The notes below the pieces were generated by a model. That model was given only the letters and a program-made list of their open reading frames with translations, was not told the DNA's origin and searched no databases. Both the position numbers and the translations under genes were made by a program. Shown piece by piece: positions 24,901 to 32,902 of a stretch of 64,000 nucleotides of DNA (the first letter of the stretch is position 1; each line of letters starts with the position of its first letter). The stretch covers positions 1-64,000 of the forward strand of contig ONTZ01000005.1 of NCBI GenBank assembly GCA_900320905.1, in the 5' to 3' direction. The stretch is from an uncultured Prevotella sp. Lineage in GTDB: Bacteria > Bacteroidota > Bacteroidia > Bacteroidales > Bacteroidaceae.

Positions 24901-24973
24901 AACACGGATTATAAGGATTATACGGAATAATATCTCAAATAATGGAATCCATATAATCCTTATAATCCGTGTT
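24901..24973. repeat. 22-bp perfect inverted repeat (ATAATCCGTGTT family), copy 1
   Basis: 24901-24922 and 24952-24973 are exact reverse complements built of nonamers (GGATTATAA, GGATTATAC) with a 29-nt spacer. It lies between the convergent genes ispE and galE and could act as a terminator. Relatives lie at 37807-37870 and 38381-38436. Confidence 0.8.
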
Positions 24974-24980
24974 TAATAAA

Positions 24981-26021
24981 TTATTGAATACCGTCTTCGC
25001 GGAGTTTCTTCTGCCACTTCCAGGCCGAGCGCAGCACCTCCTCCGTCGGCGTGTCGGCCTTCCAGCCCAGCACCTTGTTGGCCTTGTCCACATTGCCCCA
25101 CACCTGTTCGATGTCGCCCTCGCGGCGCGGAGCGTAGGTCCAGTTCACCTTCACGCCCGTAGCCTTCTCGAAGCCCTCCACCACCTCAAGCGTAGAGAGT
25201 CCGCGGCCCGTGCCGATGTTGAATATCTCCACGGCATCAGTCTCAGGCTTGTCGAGCACGCGCTCCATCGCCTTCACGTGAGCCTTCGCCAGATCCACCA
25301 CATAGATATAGTCGCGGATGCAGGTCTTGTCGGGCGTATTGTAGTCGTTGCCGAATATCTTCAACTGCTCGCGGATGCCCATCGCCGTCTGCGTCACAAA
25401 CGGAATCAGGTTCATGGGCACGCCATTGGGCAACTCGCCGATCAGCGCCGAGGAATGCGCGCCGATAGGATTGAAATAGCGCAGGATGATGCTCTTGATG
25501 GGCGCACCCGAGTGGATATAGTCCTGGATAATCTCCTCGTTGATCTGCTTCGTGTTGCCGTAGGGCGACATCGCCTTCTGCACAGGCGCATCCTCCGTCA
25601 CAGGCAGGTACTCCTGAGCCGGCTGGCCGTAGACGGTACAACTCGACGAGAAGATGATGCCCTTCACATCATACTTCGGCATCAGTTCCAACAGGTTGAT
25701 GAGCGATACGAGGTTGTTGCGATAGTACATCAACGGCTTCTCCACGCTCTCGCCCACCGCCTTCGAGGCAGCAAAGTGGATGATGCCCTCAATCTTCGGG
25801 TACTTCTTAAAGACACCCTCCAAGGCCGCCATATCACAGCAGTCCACCTGCTCGAAGGCCGGACGGACGCCCGTTATCTTCTCAATGCCATCAAGCACAT
25901 TCACATTCGAGTTCGAGAGGTTGTCGATGATCACCACCTCATAGCCTGCCTCCTGCAGTTCCACGGTCGTATGGCTCCCGATGAAGCCCGTACCGCCAGT
26001 TACTAAGATTGTCTGTTTCAT
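24981..26021 (-). CDS. galE: UDP-glucose 4-epimerase
   Basis: Interconverts UDP-glucose and UDP-galactose with bound NAD+. The 346 residues form a short-chain-dehydrogenase-type epimerase: TGGTGFIGSHTTVEL for NAD, FAASKAVGES, the SSCTVYG serine, and YGNTKQ holding the Tyr-xxx-Lys pair, plus RYFNPIGAH and APRREGDI near the C-terminus. It lies 19 bp downstream of rnfA and may be co-transcribed with the rnf operon, though its function is unrelated. Confidence 0.96.
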   Translation of the reverse strand: MKQTILVTGGTGFIGSHTTVELQEAGYEVVIIDNLSNSNVNVLDGIEKITGVRPAFEQVDCCDMAALEGVFKKYPKIEGIIHFAASKAVGESVEKPLMYYRNNLVSLINLLELMPKYDVKGIIFSSSCTVYGQPAQEYLPVTEDAPVQKAMSPYGNTKQINEEIIQDYIHSGAPIKSIILRYFNPIGAHSSALIGELPNGVPMNLIPFVTQTAMGIREQLKIFGNDYNTPDKTCIRDYIYVVDLAKAHVKAMERVLDKPETDAVEIFNIGTGRGLSTLEVVEGFEKATGVKVNWTYAPRREGDIEQVWGNVDKANKVLGWKADTPTEEVLRSAWKWQKKLREDGIQ

Positions 26022-26040
26022 GATTTATCTGTTTAATATA

Positions 26041-26643
26041 TTAATCGAGTCCGAAAAGAATCTTCAGGCCGCCGTCGACACCCGAGAAACCCATGAAGGC
26101 CAGACTCAGCAGTCCGGCGGAGAGCATCACGATGGCCATACCCTGCATACCCTTGGGAATCTTCACCAGTTCCAGTTGCTCACGCATGCCGGCAAACACC
26201 GTCAGCGCCACACCGAAGCCAATGGCCGTGGAGAAGGCATAGACCACACTCTGCAACAGATTATAGTCTTTCTGAATACAGAGGATGGCCACACCGAGCA
26301 CGGCGCAGTTGGTCGTAATCAGCGGCAGGAAGATACCTAATGCCTGATAGAGTGCCGGCGACACCTTCTTCAAGACAATCTCCACCATCTGCACCAGCGA
26401 CGCGATGACGAGGATGAAGGCGATGGTCTGCAGATATTGCAGGCCGAAGGCATCGAGCACATACTTTTGCAAAAGCCAGGTAACGATGGTGGCCAGCGTC
26501 AGCACGAAGGCGACGGCTGCTGACATACCTAATGAGGTGTCTATTTTCTTCGATACGCCCAAAAACGGACAGATGCCCAGGAACTGTGACAACACGATGT
26601 TGTTCACGAAGATAGCGCTAATGAAAATCAGTATATATTCCAT
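26041..26643 (-). CDS. rnfA: Rnf complex subunit RnfA
   Basis: An integral membrane subunit of the ferredoxin:NAD+ oxidoreductase (ion-pumping Rnf complex). The 200 residues hold six helices and the family signature FVNNIVLSQFLGICPFLGVS near the N-terminus, with the conserved Cys that helps bind a membrane-embedded iron-sulfur cluster, and LPLITTNCAVLGVAI with its counterpart Cys. It is the last rnf gene. A decamer array (26668-26720) separates it from rnfE. Confidence 0.95.
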   Translation of the reverse strand: MEYILIFISAIFVNNIVLSQFLGICPFLGVSKKIDTSLGMSAAVAFVLTLATIVTWLLQKYVLDAFGLQYLQTIAFILVIASLVQMVEIVLKKVSPALYQALGIFLPLITTNCAVLGVAILCIQKDYNLLQSVVYAFSTAIGFGVALTVFAGMREQLELVKIPKGMQGMAIVMLSAGLLSLAFMGFSGVDGGLKILFGLD

Positions 26644-26667
26644 AATCTTTGCTTTTATTCAATATTC

Positions 26668-26720
26668 TCCTATGACTGCCTAGGATTGCCTAGAATTGCC
26701 TAGAATTGCCTAGGATTGCC
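26668..26720 (-). repeat. Decamer array (CCTAG core) between rnfE and rnfA
   Basis: Six units of about TGCCTAGGAT at a period of 10. On the coding (minus) strand each unit carries TAG; the rnfE stop codon (26710-26712) is one of them, and the last three rnfE codons are also repeat sequence. Related arrays: 43979-44037 and 48839-48885. Confidence 0.85.
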
Positions 26721-27294
26721 TAATACTATTCACTATCGCGATGAGGAAGCCGAGGGTGATAAATGCCCCCGGAGGCAGCACGAAGAGCAGGATATTATAG
26801 GTCTCTGGCAGCAGTGTAAAACCGAAGACACTGCCATTACCCAACAACTCACGGCAGATGCCGAGCAGAGTCAGCCCCAGCGTAAAGCCCAGGCCGATAC
26901 CGATGCCGTCGAAGAGTGAGGCCACGGGCGAGTTCTTGGCTGCGAAAGCCTCAGCCCGTCCGAGGATGATACAATTAACCACAATCAGCGGGATGAAGAG
27001 TCCCAGCGCAGCATCGATGTCAGGCAGATAAGCCTTGATGACCATCTGCAGGATGGTGACAAAGGCCGCAATCACGACGATAAACACGGGGATGCGCACC
27101 TTGTCGGGGGTGATTGACTTCAGACAGGATATCACCACATTGGTACAGATGAGTACCGCCATCGTGGCGAGACCCATCGACATACCATTCAGGGCGGAGG
27201 TGGTGGTAGCCAACGTGGGACACATACCCAGCATCAGGACGAACGTGGGGTTCTCCTTGACGATGCCATTCTTGATAATCTGTATTGCATTCAT
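26710..27294 (-). CDS. rnfE: Rnf complex subunit RnfE
   Basis: The second six-helix subunit, a paralogue of RnfA with opposite membrane orientation. The 194 residues include LMLGMCPTLATTTSALNGMSMG with the conserved Cys, and IPLIVVNCIILGRAEAFA. The C-terminus (SIRQS) is encoded by the decamer array, so it has probably drifted with the repeat. The gap to rnfG is filled by a heptad array. Confidence 0.95.
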   Translation of the reverse strand: MNAIQIIKNGIVKENPTFVLMLGMCPTLATTTSALNGMSMGLATMAVLICTNVVISCLKSITPDKVRIPVFIVVIAAFVTILQMVIKAYLPDIDAALGLFIPLIVVNCIILGRAEAFAAKNSPVASLFDGIGIGLGFTLGLTLLGICRELLGNGSVFGFTLLPETYNILLFVLPPGAFITLGFLIAIVNSIRQS

Positions 27295-27333
27295 AAACTT
27301 TTCACTTCTTCACTTTTCACTTCTCACTTCTCA
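27295..27333 (-). repeat. Stop-bearing heptad array between rnfG and rnfE
   Basis: On the minus strand units of GTGAGAA, GTGAAAA and GTGAAGAA fill the whole intercistronic gap. The rnfG TGA (27331-27333) is one of the repeated TGA triplets, and the array ends 4 bp before the rnfE ATG. Confidence 0.85.
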
Positions 27334-27954
27334 CTTCTCCACTTCTTTTGTGGCACTCGTCTGAGCATCAACAGGCGTTACCTTGTAAGCGTTATAAGCA
27401 TTGTTCACAGCCAACAGGAAAGCACGACTGGTGATGGTAGAGGCCGTGATGGCATCCACCTGACCACCGTCCTTCGAGACGGTCAACGGCTCTTTCGGGT
27501 CCTTGCCGATGATGTCGCCCTTCTCGCCCTTCTGGAACCACTTGTCGGCTTTGGCTCCAAGACCAGGAGTCTCGGCGTGCTCCAACAGCGTGTATCCTAA
27601 AATCTTACCATCGATATCAAAGCCGACCAGCACCTTCAGGTTGCCGCCGAAGCCACCGGTAGTACTCTCGACGGCAGCACCGAGATCCTGATGCTGGGCA
27701 TCCTGTATCTGATAGATGATATAGGTCTGTTCCTTACCCTTGGCATCGTTCCGACGGACGGTATCGGTCTTACTGACCACCAAGTCGTCGCACACCATCA
27801 CCGTCTTGATACCATCAGCGAGGGCTTTTTCCTTCTGCTGGGCAATAGGACCTTCGGTGAGATGGTTCACGTAGGCGAGGATGCCACCCATGATGACTGC
27901 CACTCCTGTGAGTACCAGCACCATATTCGTCAATGATGATTCCAGTTTCTTCAT
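27331..27954 (-). CDS. rnfG: Rnf complex subunit RnfG (flavoprotein)
   Basis: A periplasmic FMN-binding subunit anchored by an N-terminal helix (about residues 10-30). The 207 residues end with the flavinylation motif: DAITASTITSRAF, in which a Thr of TASTIT carries covalent FMN. TPGLGAKADKWF is also typical. Covalent attachment needs the ApbE transferase, which is not in the window. The start overlaps the rnfD stop (ATGA). Confidence 0.94.
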   Translation of the reverse strand: MKKLESSLTNMVLVLTGVAVIMGGILAYVNHLTEGPIAQQKEKALADGIKTVMVCDDLVVSKTDTVRRNDAKGKEQTYIIYQIQDAQHQDLGAAVESTTGGFGGNLKVLVGFDIDGKILGYTLLEHAETPGLGAKADKWFQKGEKGDIIGKDPKEPLTVSKDGGQVDAITASTITSRAFLLAVNNAYNAYKVTPVDAQTSATKEVEK

Positions 27955-28943
27955 GCCTGTACCTCCCCGAATCGTTTTGGTTTCACATAATTATTAATCA
28001 GCGGCGTAAACGCATTCATGATAAGGATGGCAAACGACATACCCTCAGGATAGGCTCCCCAGTTGCGGATGACAATCGTGAGGAAGCCGATGGCCACGCC
28101 ATAGATAATCTGACCTTTCGGTATCATCGGCGAAGTCACATAGTCCGTCGCCATAAAGATAGCACCCAGCATCAGACCTCCCGAGAGAATCACCGAGAGG
28201 GGATCAGCGTAGGCGGGATTAGCCATGTGGAGCAGTCCCGCAAAGACAAACACCGTAGCAATAATGCTGACAGGGATGTGCCAGGTGATAATCTTCTTCC
28301 ACAACATATAAGCCAGACCAACGAGCAATGCCAGTGCACAAATCTCACCCATAGCCCCAGCACCGTCAGGATGACTGCCAAGGAAAAGACTCAGCGAGTC
28401 AGGCAATTGATTCAACACCGACGCATCACCGTTCTTCACGGCCTCCTTCATAATGGACAGCGGTGTGGCTCCCGTCTCTGCATCAAGATAGCGGTCCCAC
28501 TGCCCCACCTTCGGCCATGTCGTCATCTGGGCGGGGAAGGCCACAAGTAAGGCACAACGGCCTACCAAGGCGGGATTGAAGAGATTATTGCCGAGACCAC
28601 CAAACGTCATCTTGGCCACACCGATAGCGAAGAGCGCACCGATGAGGATGATCCAGACGGGGAGGTTCGACGGCAGGTTGAGGGCAAGGAGCAGACCCGT
28701 CAGGGCTGCCGATCCGTCGAGGATGGTCAGGCGCTCCCGTTTCAGGATATATTTGCTGATGGCCCACTCGAAGAAGACGCAGGCTACCACACTCGTAACC
28801 GTCACGATGACGGAGCCCAGTCCGAAGAAATAGAACGACACGAGCAGGGCGGGCAGCAGGGCGATGATGACACCATACATATTACGCTCTACCGTATCGG
28901 TGCCGTGGGCGTGTGGCGAAAGTGATACAATTAGTTTTCCCAT
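27951..28943 (-). CDS. rnfD: Rnf complex subunit RnfD
   Basis: An integral membrane subunit with about nine helices and a covalently bound FMN. In the 330 residues the flavinylation site is visible as ETGATPLSIMKEA (Thr of SGAT/TGAT). PHAHGTDTVERNMYGVI near the N-terminus and MATDYVTSP are family hallmarks. rnfC ends 6 bp upstream and its own stop overlaps rnfG. Confidence 0.95.
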   Translation of the reverse strand: MGKLIVSLSPHAHGTDTVERNMYGVIIALLPALLVSFYFFGLGSVIVTVTSVVACVFFEWAISKYILKRERLTILDGSAALTGLLLALNLPSNLPVWIILIGALFAIGVAKMTFGGLGNNLFNPALVGRCALLVAFPAQMTTWPKVGQWDRYLDAETGATPLSIMKEAVKNGDASVLNQLPDSLSLFLGSHPDGAGAMGEICALALLVGLAYMLWKKIITWHIPVSIIATVFVFAGLLHMANPAYADPLSVILSGGLMLGAIFMATDYVTSPMIPKGQIIYGVAIGFLTIVIRNWGAYPEGMSFAILIMNAFTPLINNYVKPKRFGEVQA

Positions 28944-28949
28944 ATTTCG

Positions 28950-30314
28950 TTACTTTGCATTTCTGGTTCGGATGATGCCCATGACGGTACTCTTGCCAAG
29001 ACGGATATTATCGAGCAACGGACGATGGGCAGGACAGGTGAACTGACACGAGCCGCACTCAATACAACTGACAATCGCCTCCTGTTCTGCACGCTCCCAG
29101 TTGTGTACCTCAGAGAGTTTGGCAAGCAGATAGGGTTCCAGTCCCATCGGACAGACACCCACACATTTGGCACAGCGGATACAGGGTTGGGGCTCTTTGC
29201 GACGGGCCTCCTCGTCAGAGAGAATCGTCACGGAGTTGGTCCCCTTGCAGATAGGCACCTCAGTAGATGTCAGTGCCTTACCCATCATCGGACCACCAGC
29301 CAACAGTTTGTTATCACCCTCTGGCATCCCGCCACAGACATCGATGAGATCCTGCATCGGCGTCCCCATACGGACAAGGAAGTTGCCTGGGTTCGCCAGA
29401 TGCTTTCCCGTCACCGTCGTATATCGCTCAAAGAGAGGCTTGTGCTTCATCACTGCCTCATAGACGGCGAAGGCAGTTCCTACGTTCTGAACGATGGCAC
29501 CCACATTCACCGGGATAGCAGGAGGCGCAGGCACCTGACGCTGGATGACAGCATCGACGAGTTGTTTCTCGCCGCCCTGCGGATAACGCTGTTTGAGAGG
29601 AACAACCTCTACCTGATAGCCAGAGCCGTCGAACTTCTCGGCGCACTTCTTTGTCAACAGTTCGATGGCAGCAGGCTTGTTGGTCTCTATACCAATATAG
29701 CCTTTGCTCACCTTTGCAGCCTTCATCAACAGTTCTACACCCACAAGGATCTCGTCAGCATGTTCCATCATCAGGCGATAGTCGGCTGTGATATAGGGTT
29801 CACACTCAACGGCATTGATAATCACGCACTCGGCCTTGGCCGTAGGTGGTGGGGTCAGTTTGATGAAGGTAGGGAAACAGGCGCCGCCCATACCCACGAC
29901 GCCAGCCTCTTTTACACGCGAGACAATCTCCTCGGGTGTCAACTCAGGATGCGCCTCGACAGTTTCCAACTTATCGGAACGGTCGATGGACTCTTCCCAC
30001 TCATCGCCTTCCACATTGATAATAATCACGGGCTTACGGTAGCCGGTTGCATCAATGGCGGTATCGATCTTAAAGACCGTGCCACTCACCGACGAATAAA
30101 TCGGGGCAGACACGAAGCCACTGGCCTCGGCAATCAGCGTACCAACCTTCACCTTGTCGCCTTTCTGGACAACGGGCTTGGCAGGCTTACCGATATGCTG
30201 ACTCAGTGGGAAGATGGCCTGCTTGGGCAGGGGAGCCACCTTTGTGGCAACTTCGTGGGTCAATTTGTTTTCCTCCGGGTGGATACCACCTATTCTGAAA
30301 GTTCTGGCGTTCAT
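28950..30314 (-). CDS. rnfC: Rnf complex subunit RnfC (NADH-binding)
   Basis: The peripheral subunit that binds NADH and FMN and passes electrons to iron-sulfur clusters. The 454 residues carry GVVGMGGACFPTFIK and YPQGGEKQL of the Complex-I-51-kDa-like fold, then two 4Fe-4S motifs CIRCAKCVGVCP and CIECGSCQFTCP near the C-terminus. No long C-terminal extension of the E. coli type is present. The start overlaps the rnfB stop. Confidence 0.96.
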   Translation of the reverse strand: MNARTFRIGGIHPEENKLTHEVATKVAPLPKQAIFPLSQHIGKPAKPVVQKGDKVKVGTLIAEASGFVSAPIYSSVSGTVFKIDTAIDATGYRKPVIIINVEGDEWEESIDRSDKLETVEAHPELTPEEIVSRVKEAGVVGMGGACFPTFIKLTPPPTAKAECVIINAVECEPYITADYRLMMEHADEILVGVELLMKAAKVSKGYIGIETNKPAAIELLTKKCAEKFDGSGYQVEVVPLKQRYPQGGEKQLVDAVIQRQVPAPPAIPVNVGAIVQNVGTAFAVYEAVMKHKPLFERYTTVTGKHLANPGNFLVRMGTPMQDLIDVCGGMPEGDNKLLAGGPMMGKALTSTEVPICKGTNSVTILSDEEARRKEPQPCIRCAKCVGVCPMGLEPYLLAKLSEVHNWERAEQEAIVSCIECGSCQFTCPAHRPLLDNIRLGKSTVMGIIRTRNAK

Positions 30315-31219
30315 ACGGTTTCCTCCTTTCTGTTAGATTGAGCCTGAGATTCCGGGATTCCCGGGGTTTCCGAAAGTTCCGATTTCGGTTTGGGAGCCGG
30401 GAAATTCACGGCGATGATAGCATGGGTGGGACAAGCCTTCTCGCACTTGCGACACAGACGACATTTGTCTGGATCGATATACGAGAGGTTGTTCTCAACG
30501 GTGATGGCTCCGAAGGGGCACTCCTTCTCGCACTTGCCACAGCCGATACAACTCACCTTACATGCCTTCATCGATACGGCACCCTTGTCTTTATTGACGC
30601 AGGACACAAAGACTCTCCTACCCTTCGGTCCCTTTTTACGGAGTTCGATGATGCCTCGCGGACATGCATTTACACAGGCTCCACAGGATGTACATTTCTC
30701 CTCGTCGACCTCAGCAATGCCCGTCTCCGGATTAACATGAATGGCGTCAAACTTACAGACCTCCACACAGTCGCCACAACCCAAACAGCCATAGCCACAA
30801 GCCGTCTCTCCTGCACCACAGGCATGCATCGCCGCACAGTTACGAAGACCTACATACTCTGCAATCTTCGGACGATACTCACATGTGCCGTTACACCTGA
30901 CGACGGCTACCTTCGGTTCGCCATGGGCAATGGCCATACCCAACAAATCGGCCACCTTTCCCATCACCTCTGGACCGCCAACGGGACAGTTCAAGCCCTC
31001 AATAGAACCGGCATCAACACCTTTCACAAGTGCATCTGCCATACCACCACATCCTGCAAATCCGCAACCGCCGCAGTTAGCGCCAGGCAACAAGGCCGTC
31101 ACCTGTGCGGTACGGGGATCCTCATAAACCCAAAATTTCTTGGAAGCGACAAACAGCACAATGGCGGCTATCAGACCAATGGCACCAAGTGCTATGACTG
31201 CAATCAAGATGAAATTCAT
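30311..31219 (-). CDS. rnfB: Rnf complex subunit RnfB (ferredoxin-interacting)
   Basis: Accepts electrons from reduced ferredoxin. The 302 residues have an N-terminal membrane helix, the 4Fe-4S-type motif LLPGANCGGCGFAGC, and several ferredoxin-like CxxCxxCxxxC motifs (CGDCVEVCKF, CTSCGACVNACP, CIGCGKCEKECP, CRLCRKCEKACP). This multi-cluster form is the Bacteroidetes/Clostridia type. The C-terminal 35 residues are a Pro/Glu-rich tail. It follows the RseC-like gene by 18 bp. Confidence 0.96.
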   Translation of the reverse strand: MNFILIAVIALGAIGLIAAIVLFVASKKFWVYEDPRTAQVTALLPGANCGGCGFAGCGGMADALVKGVDAGSIEGLNCPVGGPEVMGKVADLLGMAIAHGEPKVAVVRCNGTCEYRPKIAEYVGLRNCAAMHACGAGETACGYGCLGCGDCVEVCKFDAIHVNPETGIAEVDEEKCTSCGACVNACPRGIIELRKKGPKGRRVFVSCVNKDKGAVSMKACKVSCIGCGKCEKECPFGAITVENNLSYIDPDKCRLCRKCEKACPTHAIIAVNFPAPKPKSELSETPGIPESQAQSNRKEETV

Positions 31220-31237
31220 AAACCTATTCTATTTTTA

Positions 31238-31651
31238 TTATTTATCTATCTGAAAGGACACCCGCTGACCGATGCTGTCGCGCAACAGCCAGAGGACGAT
31301 ATAATAAGGAAGAAGCGCAGCCAATGATGCCAGCGCTGCCATCCCTTCATCACCAGTCCAGCGCAAGACCATCAGCAATACTCCTATCAACAGCAGGAGC
31401 GGAAGACCAAAGCCCAGCAATATGGCCCGGTTTGCCACCTCCCGAGAGGCAGAGACCACCACCTCCTGCCCCGCCTTGTATTTTGCTGTGTCACAGCCGA
31501 ACACATCCACCATCTTCACCTTCGACGCTGAGGCGGTGCAATGTGTAGCCACCTTACAGGCTGCACAGGCAGACGTCTGGATGATACGCACCTTGACGCA
31601 ATTTCCCTCAATACTGTCAACAACACCAAGATGTGATATCTTATTGCTCAT
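31238..31651 (-). CDS. RseC/SoxR-reducing family protein
   Basis: A 137-residue membrane protein. N-terminal beta domain GVVDSIEGNCVKVRIIQTSACAAC is cut here into GVVDSIEGNCVKVRI and TSACAACKVATHCT with four close Cys, probably a metal or redox site; two membrane helices follow. E. coli RseC acts in the SoxR-reducing system with the Rnf homologue Rsx; here it heads the rnf operon, supporting a role in assembly or regulation. The start at 31651 was chosen over 31681 because a promoter box covers 31679-31686. Confidence 0.88.
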   Translation of the reverse strand: MSNKISHLGVVDSIEGNCVKVRIIQTSACAACKVATHCTASASKVKMVDVFGCDTAKYKAGQEVVVSASREVANRAILLGFGLPLLLLIGVLLMVLRWTGDEGMAALASLAALLPYYIVLWLLRDSIGQRVSFQIDK

Positions 31652-31678
31652 AAAATAATCTGTGGACTTAATGACGTG

Positions 31679-31686
31679 CAAAGGTA
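31679..31686 (-). promoter_or_regulatory. Promoter -7 box of the rseC-rnf operon
   Basis: TACCTTTG on the minus strand, 27 bp before the chosen ATG; no TTTG at -33. Confidence 0.6.
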
Positions 31687-31747
31687 CGAATAAAATGAGA
31701 AATAGAGATTAAGTATTAAGAATATTTTCAAAAAAAAGTAGTAATCG

Positions 31748-31778
31748 TTTGCAGTTTCGGAGTTTTTTTATACTTTTG
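31748..31778 (+). promoter_or_regulatory. Promoter of the 31803 gene
   Basis: TTTG at 31748-31751, 19-bp spacer, TACTTTTG at 31771-31778. Divergent from the rnf promoter. Confidence 0.8.
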
Positions 31779-31802
31779 TGCCGTAATAGACACAAAAGAC
31801 AG

Positions 31803-32243
31803 ATGAAAGCGACAGAACAGACACTCCAACAGATTGAACGCGCTATCCGCAAGATTAGCGAGAAGTTCCCCGTAACTGACGAAGCAACGCAGATGACAGA
31901 CATTCATCTCCGCGTTACGCAGGAGTCAGGCGAACTGATGGCCTTCGACGATGATGACAACGAACTCAACAGATGCATCGTTGAACAGTGGATAGACAAT
32001 AAGGATGATGATTTCTATGAGCAGATTACCCCTGTGCTGCGCAAATGTCTCGACAAGCAGAAAAAGATTATCGAGAATATGTCGATTCTCAAGCCCTACT
32101 CTTTTGTTCTTGAAGACGACGACAAGGAATCCATCGCAGAACTGTTTGTCGTGGACGATGATGTCGTGATTATCGATCCCGACCTGATGGAAGGGCTCGA
32201 TAAAGACCTTGACGATTTCCTCGACAAACTGCTGGCCGACTAA
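31803..32243 (+). CDS. Acidic conserved protein, unknown function
   Basis: A 146-residue soluble acidic protein that I do not recognise. It opens with a helix (MKATEQTLQQIERAIRKIS), has DIHLRVTQESGELMAFDDDD with a run of Asp, and closes with IIDPDLMEGLDKDLDDFLDKLL. No signal peptide or TM segment. The start is set by the consensus promoter 25 bp upstream. Its stop codon overlaps that of the convergent lipoprotein gene by three bases. Confidence 0.75.
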   Translation: MKATEQTLQQIERAIRKISEKFPVTDEATQMTDIHLRVTQESGELMAFDDDDNELNRCIVEQWIDNKDDDFYEQITPVLRKCLDKQKKIIENMSILKPYSFVLEDDDKESIAELFVVDDDVVIIDPDLMEGLDKDLDDFLDKLLAD

Positions 32244-32902
32244 AACGCAGGCTTGTCCTCATAGTCTATCTCATTGGCTTCCTCGAAATGACGGGAAGGA
32301 TCGATATGATAGACACGTTGTACCTCAGCCTTGAACTTACCCGAATAATCCGTCAGACGAATCTCGTAATCACTGGTGATGACAAAGTCCTGAATCAACT
32401 GGTCCTCAGGATCAGCAATCTCATTATCCTTGGCATCCTCCTTGCTGGTGGCATAGAGAGAAAGTTTGTCAACGGGCATATACTCATCGTCGAGCGAATA
32501 GAGCCAGAGTGAATAGAGTCCGTCACCCTCGTCAGCAGCCAGAATCATCAGTCTTGCACCTGCCGTCTCGGGCAGCGAGATGGCCTTAGGCTCTATACGA
32601 CCTTCCAATCCCATAAACGAGGCCATTTCCGCAGGAACCACCTTATAGCCTGGCAGGAACCTTACGTAATCCTCTGAATAGCGAATGGGCAATGTCTGGA
32701 TACCCAGACTGTCGTAGAACAACTGCACAGGACTGACATCGCGATCCAGATGGATTCCCTGAGCCTCCAATTTCTCCTTGGCTTCCAACTTGGCAATACT
32801 ATCGAGTTTATGCTGCATCTGTTCTGGAGACAGACGGTTATTCCTGCATGCACCAAGTACTAGCACAACCAGTACCAGGACTCCCAAAGACACCTTTCTC
32901 AT
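32240..32902 (-). CDS. Lipoprotein of unknown function
   Basis: A 220-residue lipoprotein: signal sequence MRKVSLGVLVLVVLVLGAC with the lipobox LGAC and Cys19. A coiled-coil region with LEAKEKLEAQG follows, then a beta-rich domain (VRFLPGYKVVPAEM, LWLYSLDDEYMPVDKLSLY). No family is recognised. Its start overlaps the stop of the DUF187 hydrolase gene, so the two are coupled. The stop overlaps that of the convergent 31803 gene. Confidence 0.75.
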   Translation of the reverse strand: MRKVSLGVLVLVVLVLGACRNNRLSPEQMQHKLDSIAKLEAKEKLEAQGIHLDRDVSPVQLFYDSLGIQTLPIRYSEDYVRFLPGYKVVPAEMASFMGLEGRIEPKAISLPETAGARLMILAADEGDGLYSLWLYSLDDEYMPVDKLSLYATSKEDAKDNEIADPEDQLIQDFVITSDYEIRLTDYSGKFKAEVQRVYHIDPSRHFEEANEIDYEDKPAF

